A stretch of DNA of 64,000 nt from Oecophyllibacter saccharovorans (GTDB taxonomy: Bacteria > Pseudomonadota > Alphaproteobacteria > Acetobacterales > Acetobacteraceae), in contig NZ_CP038143.1 in the NCBI RefSeq assembly GCF_006542375.1, positions 248,001-312,000 of the forward strand, given 5' to 3'. Under the pieces are notes generated by a model. That model saw only the letters and a list, made by a program, of their open reading frames with translations, had not been told where the DNA came from and searched no databases. Below, piece by piece: positions 34,115 through 42,426 of the stretch. The first letter of the stretch is position 1, and the number at the start of each line of letters is the position of its first letter. A program made the position numbers and the translations under genes.

Positions 34115-34930
34115 TCAGAAATCCGGCCAGCACGGGGCCAGGCACCCTCCCTGGCGAAAAGGGCTTATGCGCCGCGCCAGTCCGGTTTCAGGATCGGTTT
34201 CAACCATGAGGCCGCAGACCGTCGCCTCTCCCTCTGCCGGCTGGTAACGCTCAGCCGGCACCTTTTTGAGCAGACGGCTCAGGGCATTCTGCTTCATCAT
34301 GCCGATAACACTGTCATAGTCGCCGCACATGCCGGCATCACACTGAAAGGCTGTTCCACCCGGCAGAATGCGCTGATCAGCTGTCGGCACATGGGTATGC
34401 GTGCCGATGACAAGTGAAACATGCCCGTCGAGAAAACAGCCCAGCCCCATTTTTTCACTGGTCGCTTCAGCATGCACATCCACAATGATGGCGTCGACCG
34501 TCCGACCGAGCTTGTGGCGGCTGAGCGTTTCAGCCAGCACGCGGAAGGGATCGTCGAGAGGATCCATGAATATCCGCCCCATGACATTGATCACCAGGGC
34601 CTTGCGGTCACGCGGCAGGTCGATCAGACAGCTGCCATGACCCGGCGTGCCCGGGGGCGAGTTGACAGGCCGCACCACGGAAGGAAGCTGGTTGATCGCG
34701 CCGATCAGGTCGCGTCGGTCCCAGGCATGGTTGCCAAGGGTGATGACATCTACCCCGCCCGCCAGCAGGTCACGGGCGGTTTGCGGAGAGAGGCCGAAAC
34801 CATGTGAGGCATTCTCACCATTGACCACGACGAGATCGAGAGACAGCTTCTCCCGCCAGGACCGCAGATGGCGCAGGACCGCTTCACGCCCGCTTCGCCC
34901 GACGATATCTCCCAGAAACAACAGGCGCAT
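34115..34930 (-). CDS. YmdB-family metallophosphoesterase
   Basis: 271 residues matching the TIGR00282/YmdB family. The binuclear metal ligands are in FLGDIVGRSGREA, VNGENASHG, TLGNHAWD and GTHTHVPTADQRI. B. subtilis YmdB hydrolyses cyclic AMP and affects biofilm genes and RNA turnover; the role in this organism is inferred at family level only. The gene follows the 5-formyl-THF cyclo-ligase gene by 46 bases. Confidence 0.93.
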   Translation of the reverse strand: MRLLFLGDIVGRSGREAVLRHLRSWREKLSLDLVVVNGENASHGFGLSPQTARDLLAGGVDVITLGNHAWDRRDLIGAINQLPSVVRPVNSPPGTPGHGSCLIDLPRDRKALVINVMGRIFMDPLDDPFRVLAETLSRHKLGRTVDAIIVDVHAEATSEKMGLGCFLDGHVSLVIGTHTHVPTADQRILPGGTAFQCDAGMCGDYDSVIGMMKQNALSRLLKKVPAERYQPAEGEATVCGLMVETDPETGLARRISPFRQGGCLAPCWPDF

Positions 34931-34976
34931 AATCTCTCCTTGGCTCTCTCTCCCGGCTTGCGCCGCCTAACTTCTA

Positions 34977-35606
34977 TTAACTGGGAAAATGCAGAACTTC
35001 CCTTTCGGTGGCGAGGCAGGAAAGCGGTTGATCATGCCGGCCTGCAGGTACTGCTGTCACTTCCTGCGAGGCCTGCGCGTAACCTATGGCTGGCAAGTCC
35101 CGGTAACGGGCCAGGGTGCGGTCGTAATACCCGCCGCCATATCCAAGCCGGCCGCCGCAACGGTCGAAACCAACAACTGGCACCAGAATCAGGTCCGGGC
35201 GGCACAGAGGCGCTGCAGGATATACTGTTCCAAAGAGCCCTTTTCGCAGGGAAACGCCCGGATACCAGCGCCGAAAGCGAAGCGGCTGACCCCTGGGCGG
35301 GGTTTCAGGCAGACATATCTGCCGCCCCAGACGCCAAAGCGCCCGGCAGAGCGGGCGAAGATCGACCTCTCCCGGCAAGGGCCATACGCAGGCGACATTT
35401 CGGGCTTGAGAACGGTAGATCAACGTCGTGAGCGTTGTGACGATTCGGCGATTTACAGAAGGCAGCGGGGCAATGCGGTTCAGCAGCAGGCTTCGTCGCA
35501 GGACCGCTTTACGGGCCTCGATCTCCGAATGGGCCAAAGCCGACTCTCTGAAAGAGGTTCTGGTCGGATTGGGCTGACTGGAAAAATGAAGAAGCGGAGC
35601 CACCAT
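34977..35606 (-). CDS. 5-formyltetrahydrofolate cyclo-ligase
   Basis: Converts 5-formyl-THF to 5,10-methenyl-THF using ATP. Recognised by the N-terminal RKAVLRRSLLL, the CVWPLPGEVDLRPL strand and the ATP-site motif GYGGGYYDRTLARY. At 209 residues it is a normal YgfA/MTHFS homologue. Its ATG lies near the 3' end of the 6S RNA, the same zapA-ssrS-ygfA order as in E. coli. Confidence 0.93.
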   Translation of the reverse strand: MVAPLLHFSSQPNPTRTSFRESALAHSEIEARKAVLRRSLLLNRIAPLPSVNRRIVTTLTTLIYRSQARNVACVWPLPGEVDLRPLCRALWRLGRQICLPETPPRGQPLRFRRWYPGVSLRKGLFGTVYPAAPLCRPDLILVPVVGFDRCGGRLGYGGGYYDRTLARYRDLPAIGYAQASQEVTAVPAGRHDQPLSCLATEREVLHFPS

Positions 35607-35629
35607 GGCCGTTGGACTTGTCGACCTCC

Positions 35630-35755
35630 AGGACCTGCTTAGACAGGTGGGCGCCAGATACCGTAACCAGGGTTACGACAGAGCCAGCTCCCTAGGAAGT
35701 GCTTATCGGCCCAGGGGTTGAATTGCCTGACAAACCAGGCAGCTCCATCTCCAGT
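35630..35755 (-). ncRNA. ssrS: 6S RNA (ssrS), approximate ends
   Basis: The 206-base gap between zapA and the cyclo-ligase gene holds a 6S-like transcript on the minus strand. The 5' half has AACCCCTGGGCCGATAAG, close to the CCCCTGAGCCGATA motif of E. coli 6S RNA. The 3' half has CGTAACCCTGGTTACGG and CTGGCGCCCA. CCTG and CAGG blocks in both halves can pair to close the long hairpin. 6S RNA binds sigma-70 RNA polymerase. The context matches the conserved zapA-ssrS-ygfA order. The ends are estimated. Confidence 0.75.
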
Positions 35756-35812
35756 AATGGCAGCCACGGTAAAAAAGCGCAAGCGGGAAAGGCTTTTTCC
35801 CAAAATCCCGAG

Positions 35813-36181
35813 TCAGGTGCCTTCTGCCTGAGCAGAACCGGTTTCGCCGCTCACCTGGTGTACGAGTTTCTCAACGAGTTCGGCAAGCTGCCCCAGACGC
35901 TCCGTCTCGTGGTCACTGCTGGCCAGAAGGTGACGTGCCTGCTCGAGCTCCTGCCGGTCTTCCTCACTTACGGCCTTTGCCCGCAGCTCCTGGATTTCAT
36001 CGGCCATCAGCAGGGCGGCCAGGAAAAGCGCATGGGCATCGCTTGCCGGCGCCAGTGCATTGCGCACCTGCTCGACCTGCTGTTCAACCAGATGGGCCAG
36101 CTGATGCACCCGCCCTTCCTGGCCATCCTGACAACCGACGACATAGCTGGCATTTCCAAGCGTCACGCTCACTTGCGCCAT
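35813..36181 (-). CDS. zapA: Cell division protein ZapA
   Basis: 122 residues. The N-terminal globular domain (MAQVSVTLGNASYVVGCQDG) and the C-terminal coiled coil (ADEIQELRAKAVSEEDRQEL) match ZapA, which crosslinks FtsZ filaments at the division ring. It follows a small coiled-coil gene with three bases between them and precedes the 6S RNA. Confidence 0.88.
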   Translation of the reverse strand: MAQVSVTLGNASYVVGCQDGQEGRVHQLAHLVEQQVEQVRNALAPASDAHALFLAALLMADEIQELRAKAVSEEDRQELEQARHLLASSDHETERLGQLAELVEKLVHQVSGETGSAQAEGT

Positions 36182-36184
36182 CTT

Positions 36185-36541
36185 CTAGTCTTCCTCTCTC
36201 TGATGGGCGGGCGCCTCTGCCCCCTCTCCTCTCTTCTCTTGCGGATCGACTTCGGCCCTGAACACCGCTTCTTCCTGCACGCTATCAGCTGCTGCTGGCT
36301 GGGAAGGCGTCTCCAACAGGGCGCGCAACCGGTCTTCAAAACCAGCCAGCTTCTGTTCCAGCAGGCGAAAAGCCGCTTCTGTCTCCGAAGCGCGCTCTTC
36401 CTCCTGGAGGTCACGCTGCTCCAGGGCGAAAGCCAGTCCCTGCAGCCCAGTCTCCAGCCGTCGCATGGCCTTTTCACGCTGCTCGGATTGCTGCCGGGCC
36501 CGTTCCAGCCTGCTCAAAGACCTGTTATTTTCTGCACTCAC
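36185..36541 (-). CDS. Small coiled-coil protein upstream of zapA (DUF4164-like)
   Basis: 118 residues, mostly heptad coiled coil (SLSRLERARQQSEQREKAMR, EAAFRLLEQKLAGFEDRLRA) with a Pro/Glu-rich acidic tail. Alphaproteobacteria often carry a short DUF4164 coiled-coil gene before zapA, which fits. A cell-division link is inferred from the three-base spacing to zapA. Confidence 0.65.
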   Translation of the reverse strand: MSAENNRSLSRLERARQQSEQREKAMRRLETGLQGLAFALEQRDLQEEERASETEAAFRLLEQKLAGFEDRLRALLETPSQPAAADSVQEEAVFRAEVDPQEKRGEGAEAPAHQREED

Positions 36542-36766
36542 GCGCCATACCTTGATTTCTGGGTCTTAACTTCTGATCTGATCTTATCAGGACGCTTGCG
36601 CCAACGCCGCATTCATATTTATGCCATCTTGACATAAACAAACTGGCAGAAACACGGCAAAGCTTTCATTGAGCCAAAAGTTTTCCTGCCCCTTTTCCTT
36701 CGCACGCATCTTCCTGCACCAGCCCGGCGAGAAAAAGGACAGACGCTGCCTGCGCGAAAGCCTCCC

Positions 36767-37165
36767 ATGCCTGAAGCCGCCCTTTTTCCCGCCCCTTGGG
36801 TCATTACGCCGGACCGAGCTGCTTTTCAGGCGGCATTCACCCGCTTCGGCCCGAGAGGCTTCACGGCCATTTCGCCCCTTTTTGGCGGCTGCGCCTTCGG
36901 TCTCACCTGGTGGCAGGACGTCACAAAAGGAGACATTCTTCCGCCTACCCTACTGGATTGCGGAGAAGCGGCCGCCATGGCGCTTTATTACCTGCAGCAC
37001 AGCTCTCCCTCTCAGGGGGTGATCTGCCGGAACCTGGCCCCTTCCCTGCTGCATGCACTGCCTCTAGCCTTGAAACACCGGCTTTTTACAGCCTATCCCG
37101 CCGAAGCACAGATGAGCACGAGCCCCACGAGACGAGAGCAAGAGAAAGCCCATGACTGCTGTTGA
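36767..37165 (+). CDS. Hypothetical protein, co-translated with the ThiE-like gene
   Basis: 132 residues of unknown function. It has a mid-section GCAFGLTWWQDVTKGDILPP, a Cys/Glu pair in LLDCGEAAAMALYYL, and a C-terminal part that may be only the overlap with the next gene. No signal peptide. It overlaps the ThiE-like ORF by 14 bases and lacks a strong ribosome site, so it could be short or part of a coupled pair. Confidence 0.5.
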   Translation: MPEAALFPAPWVITPDRAAFQAAFTRFGPRGFTAISPLFGGCAFGLTWWQDVTKGDILPPTLLDCGEAAAMALYYLQHSSPSQGVICRNLAPSLLHALPLALKHRLFTAYPAEAQMSTSPTRREQEKAHDCC

Positions 37166-37847
37166 TACCTCTGAATCCCCCCCTCATCAGGTGGATCTGT
37201 ACCCTGTTCTGCCTGCCATCCTGACCCGCAATACCGCCGCTCTCGGAGCGCTTGAAAAACCTTTGGGAGACCTGCTGGCAGCCCCACAGGTGACGGCCTT
37301 GCGCTATTGCTTTTCGGCACCTCCTTATCCCCCAGCCCTTGATGCGCTGCTCTCTCTCGCCCAGAGTCATGACGTGGCTGTCATTGCAGCGCCTCATGGC
37401 GAAGATCTCCAGACTCTCACGCGCCTGATAAATGCCCTGCCGCTGGAGAAAATCGACGGCATACATCTTGAAACTCTGGCCGCTTTCAAGGCTTTACCGC
37501 CTCGCAAGAGCGGAAAGAACGCTTTTCAGATCGGCTGCAGCTGTTCCAGTCTCGACGAAGCCATGCGGGCCGGGGAAGCGGGCGCGGACTATGTCAGCTT
37601 TCCTGCCGCTGAGACCACACTGTTTCAGCAATGGGCGCTCATGACAGAACTGCCCTCCGTCGCTGAACTGTTGCAGGATATATCGCCTGCTTCTCTCCAG
37701 CCTGGCTCAGAAACAGAAAAAGCCGTGGCGGCTGCACAAGCGGGGGCAGATTTTATCGCTTTTCCCGTCGGGGACTCACCAGCGGCCTGGCCGGAAAACG
37801 AACGTCTCTTTCAGGCGCTTCTAGCCACTTTCACGACCCTTGCCTGA
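37152..37847 (+). CDS. Thiamine-phosphate-synthase-like TIM-barrel protein
   Basis: 231 residues with a TenI/ThiE-type barrel pattern: LYPVLPAILTRN at strand 1, VAVIAAPHGED, IDGIHLETLAAFKAL, IGCSCSSLDEAMRAGEAGAD and, at the C-terminus, AAQAGADFIAFPVGD. The usual ThiE motifs are weakened: GHSCHS-type phosphate loop is GCSCSS and the HLGQ motif is HLET. It may be a non-canonical ThiE or a protein with another role. It is translationally linked to the upstream ORF. Confidence 0.7.
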   Translation: MTAVDTSESPPHQVDLYPVLPAILTRNTAALGALEKPLGDLLAAPQVTALRYCFSAPPYPPALDALLSLAQSHDVAVIAAPHGEDLQTLTRLINALPLEKIDGIHLETLAAFKALPPRKSGKNAFQIGCSCSSLDEAMRAGEAGADYVSFPAAETTLFQQWALMTELPSVAELLQDISPASLQPGSETEKAVAAAQAGADFIAFPVGDSPAAWPENERLFQALLATFTTLA

Positions 37848-37871
37848 AAAATAAGCGGCTCGTTCTGGCGT

Positions 37872-38600
37872 TCAGTACAACTCGCGATCGGTCACGTAGA
37901 AGACCCCGTTTGACTGCTTATAACCCCGCCTGCCGATCCGCAGGCTGCCTTCCCGGTTGCTGATCTGAATCACATCGCCAGGCAGAAGACGCAGGCTGAC
38001 AGGCTCGCCGGTCAGGGTACGGGTTTGGATGACCCCACCGGCACGGCGTGCTTCAGGGGTTGCCAGCTTTTTACGAAGATGATGCGGCGTCCATTTGCCG
38101 ACAAGAATCGTCTGGCCGATGAAGAATTTCAAACGCTGATAGTTGACCGGGTCAAGCATACCCTGCCCCGGCCAGCTACGGCTCAGCGCCTCGATCTGCT
38201 GATTGGGCATTGCCAGGACAGTGTAAGGCCCCCCACCCTGGAGCCATCTTTGCCAGCCCGCCTTGACAGCCATGGTGTAATAATCAGCAAGCTCGATAGA
38301 GCCAGCCAGATTGTCATCCAGGGAATTGTCCGCATAGGACATGTTGGGAATGGCTTCATAAGCCACCCTGCTGTCGGGCGCCACGCGCCCGGCACGGGGA
38401 AGCGGCGGATGGTACTGCCGGCGCAGGCTCGTCTCTTCAGGTAGAAGGCGCGCCACGTCTGAAGGACGGACCAGGGTCAGATTCTGCCGATTGGGGGGCT
38501 CCGGCTTCTGCCCGTTTGTGGTGCATCCTGCCAGAAGGGGCAGCACCAGAAAGCCCCGGGCCAGAAGTGCTCTGCTTGCGGAAGATCGTTTTTTCAGCAC
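37872..38600 (-). CDS. Fasciclin-domain lipoprotein
   Basis: 242 residues. Lipoprotein signal ARGFLVLPLLAGCTTNG gives a lipid-anchored Cys. The C-terminal half resembles a fasciclin/FAS1 domain: LQGGGPYTVLAMPNQQIEAL, then LKFFIGQTILVGKWTPHHLR with a typical H/L-rich second motif. Such domains mediate adhesion or surface packing. It follows the Gly-Trp-rich lipoprotein gene with a seven-base overlap, so both are probably made together for the envelope. Confidence 0.75.
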   Translation of the reverse strand: MLKKRSSASRALLARGFLVLPLLAGCTTNGQKPEPPNRQNLTLVRPSDVARLLPEETSLRRQYHPPLPRAGRVAPDSRVAYEAIPNMSYADNSLDDNLAGSIELADYYTMAVKAGWQRWLQGGGPYTVLAMPNQQIEALSRSWPGQGMLDPVNYQRLKFFIGQTILVGKWTPHHLRKKLATPEARRAGGVIQTRTLTGEPVSLRLLPGDVIQISNREGSLRIGRRGYKQSNGVFYVTDRELY

Positions 38601-39157
38601 CCGTCACCTCGCATTTTCCACCCCATGACCCGGTCATTCACCAGCTCGAAAGTCGTCTGGCAGGAAGTGGTGGTCACGATGGGCGCAGGCGGACCGGCAT
38701 AGCCCCACGGGCCTCCCCAGCCCCAACCCCATGGGCTGTCCCATCCCCAGCCCCAACCGCCCCAACCCCAACCCCAGCCGGGATCCGGGTCAGTGAAGGT
38801 CGTGTCTGTCTGGTTATAGGCCAGGAATTCATGTCCCTGCGTCTGGAACACGCCCGTCGGCACACCGAAACGGTCCACGATCTGCAGGGCCGTATCGCCC
38901 ACCAGGGAATTCAGCACCTTGGGATTCTGCAGCGGCGGTATGCTGCAGGCAGAAAGACCGCCTCCCATCATCGCAGCCATGACGCTAGCGAGAAGGAATT
39001 TCCGGGCCTTCCTGCCCGGAAACCCTGTAGTGGAAGCCACAGAACTGACAGGTGGCACCTCGCGCTGCCAGGTCTTTGAAACCTCCTGGCAGGCTCGGCC
39101 AACACAAGACCAGCGCCCGTTATCGATCACGTCCTTCTCCCCCGGTCGTGCCACCAT
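38594..39157 (-). CDS. Gly-Trp-rich putative lipoprotein
   Basis: A lipoprotein signal is seen at RKARKFLLASVMAAMMGGGLSACSIPP, read in part as FLLASVMAAMMGGGLSAC. The mature protein has LNSLVGDTALQIVDRFGVPT, reminiscent of SmpA/OmlA-type folds, then a run of WG/GW repeats (GWGWGWGGWGWG) and a final CQTTFELVNDRVMGW. The start is uncertain: the ATG at 39157 has GGGAAGG just upstream but leaves about 55 residues before the signal; a GTG at 39040 would start close to it. Function unknown. Confidence 0.65.
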   Translation of the reverse strand: MVARPGEKDVIDNGRWSCVGRACQEVSKTWQREVPPVSSVASTTGFPGRKARKFLLASVMAAMMGGGLSACSIPPLQNPKVLNSLVGDTALQIVDRFGVPTGVFQTQGHEFLAYNQTDTTFTDPDPGWGWGWGGWGWGWDSPWGWGWGGPWGYAGPPAPIVTTTSCQTTFELVNDRVMGWKMRGDGC

Positions 39158-39317
39158 CACTGCCTTCCCTCTCATCCGTCCAATTGACGGGCTGCCTCTC
39201 CGGATGTTGTCAGGGCGTTTTCTTCCCTGTCCCGATCACTTAAGATCCGGGTCTATTAAGATCTGGTTAGACTTTTTTCGCTTCTTCTACCAGTCTTCCA
39301 CCAGAGCCGCCTGCAGG

Positions 39318-40310
39318 CTACACCAACCACAGCACATCGGTGATTTTCGGCGCCCCTGTTGCCAGCATGACCAATCGGTCGAAACCCAATGCGATCCCGG
39401 CACAGGGGGGCAGATCAGCCAGAGCTGCCAGAAAATCCTCATCAAGCGCCCAGTCCTGATCAGGGACCACACCCAGACGCCTGGCGCGGTCCAGCTGAAA
39501 ACGGCGGCGCTGCTCCTGGGGATCCGTCAGTTCCTCAAAGGCATTGGCAAGTTCCAGCCCACCCGCATACAGCTCAAAGCGCAGGGCTGCGCGGGGATCA
39601 TGAGGATCAACCTGAGCCAAGGCCGCCTGGGGGGCGGGCCAGTGCGTCAGAAAAGTCGGCCTCTCCCATCCGATATGCGGCTCAACGCGTTCCAGCAGCA
39701 GACGGAAAAAAAGATCTTCCCAGCTTTCGCCCGCTCTCAGGGCAACATGGGCCTGACGTGCCAGCGCCCGAGCATCCTCATTGGTCGCCAGCAGGTCAGG
39801 CACGCCGCCGTAACGGGCAAAAGCCTCCTGCATGGTCAGACGCTCGAAGGGCCGTCTGATCTGCACCTTGCGTCCCTCCCGCATCACGACAGGCGGCAGG
39901 AGGGATTGGAAAAGCCGCTCCGTTTCCTCCATGAGCGCAGCCAGGCTGGCCAGCGGGCGGTACCATTCCAGCATGGTGAACTCAGGACGGTGGGTCGCGC
40001 TTTCCTCACCGTTGCGCCAGACGCGCGCAAGCTGGAAGATCTTCTGGCCCGTAGCTGCCACCAGACGTTTCATGGCAAATTCCGGGCTAGTGTGCAGAAA
40101 ACGGGCTTCCAGCTCCCCCTCCGACGTTTCCAGCTGCGTCCGGAAGCATCGCAGATGCACTTCTTCTCCGGGGACTTTCACCAAATAAGGGGTTTCGACT
40201 TCCAGATAATCCCGCGCAGTGAAAAAGGCCCTGATCCCCTGGGCAAGCAGGGCACGCCTTCTGAGCAGGGGCAGACGGTCGGCAATGTGCCTGGAAGCTG
40301 GAGAAGTCAC
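39318..40310 (-). CDS. epmA: EF-P (R)-beta-lysine ligase EpmA
   Basis: Attaches beta-lysine to a Lys of elongation factor P. It is a class II lysyl-tRNA-synthetase-like catalytic core without anticodon domain: motif 2 region ARVWRNGEESATHRPEFTML, EWYRP, and motif 3 GIALGFDRLVMLATG. A GTG at 40310 is preferred (GGAG eight bases upstream), giving 330 residues, the usual EpmA length. It is divergent from epmB, and efp is two genes on, which supports the function. Confidence 0.95.
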   Translation of the reverse strand: MTSPASRHIADRLPLLRRRALLAQGIRAFFTARDYLEVETPYLVKVPGEEVHLRCFRTQLETSEGELEARFLHTSPEFAMKRLVAATGQKIFQLARVWRNGEESATHRPEFTMLEWYRPLASLAALMEETERLFQSLLPPVVMREGRKVQIRRPFERLTMQEAFARYGGVPDLLATNEDARALARQAHVALRAGESWEDLFFRLLLERVEPHIGWERPTFLTHWPAPQAALAQVDPHDPRAALRFELYAGGLELANAFEELTDPQEQRRRFQLDRARRLGVVPDQDWALDEDFLAALADLPPCAGIALGFDRLVMLATGAPKITDVLWLV

Positions 40311-40543
40311 ATCAATCACTCCTGTATCAAAATACCTGAGACACACTTAACCGGCTGGTCTGGAACACCCTGTCACCTGTTAAAAAATGCGCGTCTGAGA
40401 CCCCGAGATAAAATGCTTCAGTAGCTGAACGACAACACTTCGGGCTTGCAGCAGCAAGCACCTCTTTGCCAGAAGTTCCACTGGCAAGAATCTTTTCAGG
40501 GCTTTCACCCATAAATCACCCATAGAAAAGCAAGAGGGGCAGC

Positions 40544-41674
40544 ATGTCTGAACATTCCGGCGCAAGCCCTTCTTCGACGCTCCGCACACCGGAAGCGCTG
40601 ATCAAACACGGCCTGGCTGAGCCTGAAACGCTTTCAGGCCTGCAGGCGCTGGCTGAACAGTTCTCCATCGCCATTCCGCCCGCTTTCGCCGCCCTGCTGA
40701 AAACCCGGTCTCCTGGGAATGCCAACTCTGATCGCAACTCCGACCCGATCGGCCTGCAGGTACTGCCGGATGCGCGCGAGCTCGCCACAGCTCCGCATGA
40801 ACGCGCTGATCCGATCGGTGATGACGCCCTGTCGCCCGTCCCCGGGGTGGTGCATCGTTACGAAGACCGGGCTTTGCTGAAACCTCTTCTCGTGTGTCCG
40901 CTCTATTGTCGTTTCTGCTTCCGCCGGGAACATGTGGGGCCGGATGGTGGCCTGCTGGACGAAGCGGCGCTGGAGCGTGCCTTCACCTGGTTTGAAACCC
41001 ACTCGAAGGTCACGGAAGTCATCCTCACGGGGGGTGATCCGCTCATGCTGTCGCCGCGCCGCCTGAAGCGGATCATCCGCCGTCTTTCCGGCATTCCCCA
41101 TATCCAGACACTGCGCCTTCACAGCCGGGTCCCCCTGGCCATGCCGGAACGCCTTACCGAGGAACTCCTTGACGCCCTTGAAACGGAAAAGGCGTTCTGG
41201 CTGGTCATCCATGCCAACCATGCAAGCGAACTGACCCCTGAAGTCCGCCAGGCCCTCCGACGTGTTCAGGCCCGCGCCATTCCGGTCCTTTCACAGTCGG
41301 TTCTGCTGAAAGGCGTCAACGATACCGTGGAAAGCCTGGAAAGCCTGCTGCGGGCGCTGGTGCAGGCACGCGTCAAACCCTATTATCTTCATCACCTTGA
41401 TGCGGCCCCGGGCACAGCACATTTTCACGTCCCGGTCGAGCAGGGCCGCAGCCTGCTGCGCCAATTGCGCGGCCGCGTTACGGGCCTGGCCTGGCCGACC
41501 TATGTGCTCGACATTCCGGGAGGTGCAGGCAAGGTGCCCATCGGCCCGGATTATCTTCTTGCCGAAGAACAGAGCCTCCAGCCCCCTTCCGGAACGTGCA
41601 AAGCAACTGACGGCGAACCATTCAGGAAACGCCGCGTTCAGGCAGCGGACGGACAGGAACATCCCTTTACCTGA
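40544..41674 (+). CDS. epmB: EF-P lysine 2,3-aminomutase EpmB
   Basis: Radical SAM, PLP-dependent enzyme that makes (R)-beta-lysine for EpmA. The cluster motif is PLYCRFCFRREHVG (CxxxCxxC with the preceding Cys), then TGGDPLMLSP, TLRLHSRVPLAMPERL and PVLSQSVLLKGVNDTVE. At 376 residues it is slightly longer than E. coli EpmB because of a variable C-terminal tail. Divergent from epmA across about 230 bases. Confidence 0.95.
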   Translation: MSEHSGASPSSTLRTPEALIKHGLAEPETLSGLQALAEQFSIAIPPAFAALLKTRSPGNANSDRNSDPIGLQVLPDARELATAPHERADPIGDDALSPVPGVVHRYEDRALLKPLLVCPLYCRFCFRREHVGPDGGLLDEAALERAFTWFETHSKVTEVILTGGDPLMLSPRRLKRIIRRLSGIPHIQTLRLHSRVPLAMPERLTEELLDALETEKAFWLVIHANHASELTPEVRQALRRVQARAIPVLSQSVLLKGVNDTVESLESLLRALVQARVKPYYLHHLDAAPGTAHFHVPVEQGRSLLRQLRGRVTGLAWPTYVLDIPGGAGKVPIGPDYLLAEEQSLQPPSGTCKATDGEPFRKRRVQAADGQEHPFT

Positions 41675-41854
41675 CCCCCTCTTCCTGCCATCCTGACCCA
41701 GTCATCAGCGTCAGCCTCTGGCCTGCCTGCCAGAGACAGCTCCGTTCGCGGGCAGTGCGCGCGTTCTGTCCCGCCTTGCTTCCTGTGGCCCGCACCCGCT
41801 AGAACGCGCTTCAGGCAAAGCGTAAATAATCTTCAGGGGCAGCCAGGAACCGAC

Positions 41855-42421
41855 ATGAAACAACAAGCCAATCTCATCCGCGCCGGCCAGGTCATCGAAC
41901 ATAACGGTCGCCGCTGGACCGTGCTGAAACAGCAGATTCTCACCCCCGGCAAGGGGGGCGCCTTCATCCAGGTTGAAATGCGCGACCTGGTGACAGGCAA
42001 CAAGTCCAACGAGCGCTGGCGCACGGCCGATACCGTCGAACGCCTGATCACCGAGGACAAGGATTACACCTATTCCTATATGGACGGCGACAACATCGTG
42101 CTGATGGACCCGGAAACCTTCGAGCAGGCCATGCTGCCGCAGGATATTCTTGGTGATCAGCTGCCCTTCCTGCAGGACAACATGGAGCTGAGCGTCAAAC
42201 TGGTGGAAGGCGATCCGGTTGCCGTGACCCTGCCGCCGCATGTGACCCTGGAGGTCACGGAAGCCGATCCCGTGGTCAAGGGTCAGACGGCCAGCTCCTC
42301 CTACAAGCCTGCCAAGCTCTCCAACGGGGTCAAGACCATGGTCCCCCCCTTCATCGAAGCCGGCGAACGCATCGTCGTCCGCACGGATGACGCCTCCTAC
42401 GTCGAACGCGCAAAGGACTGA
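41855..42421 (+). CDS. efp: Elongation factor P
   Basis: Helps ribosomes through polyproline stretches. 188 residues; the modified Lys is Lys33 in LTPGKGGAF, with SSYKPAKLSNG and VPPFIEAGERIVV later. The Lys context is of the beta-lysylated type, matching the nearby EpmA/EpmB. A CAGGAACC site precedes the ATG; the upstream interval has a CTCTGGC/GCCAGAG hairpin near 41716-41735. Confidence 0.98.
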   Translation: MKQQANLIRAGQVIEHNGRRWTVLKQQILTPGKGGAFIQVEMRDLVTGNKSNERWRTADTVERLITEDKDYTYSYMDGDNIVLMDPETFEQAMLPQDILGDQLPFLQDNMELSVKLVEGDPVAVTLPPHVTLEVTEADPVVKGQTASSSYKPAKLSNGVKTMVPPFIEAGERIVVRTDDASYVERAKD

Positions 42422-42426
42422 TCACC

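Noticed and set aside
38690-38790. Short CRISPR-like or satellite array (CCCCAACCCC repeats)
   Set aside because: The repeat is the coding DNA of Gly-Trp residues in a lipoprotein, with no spacers.
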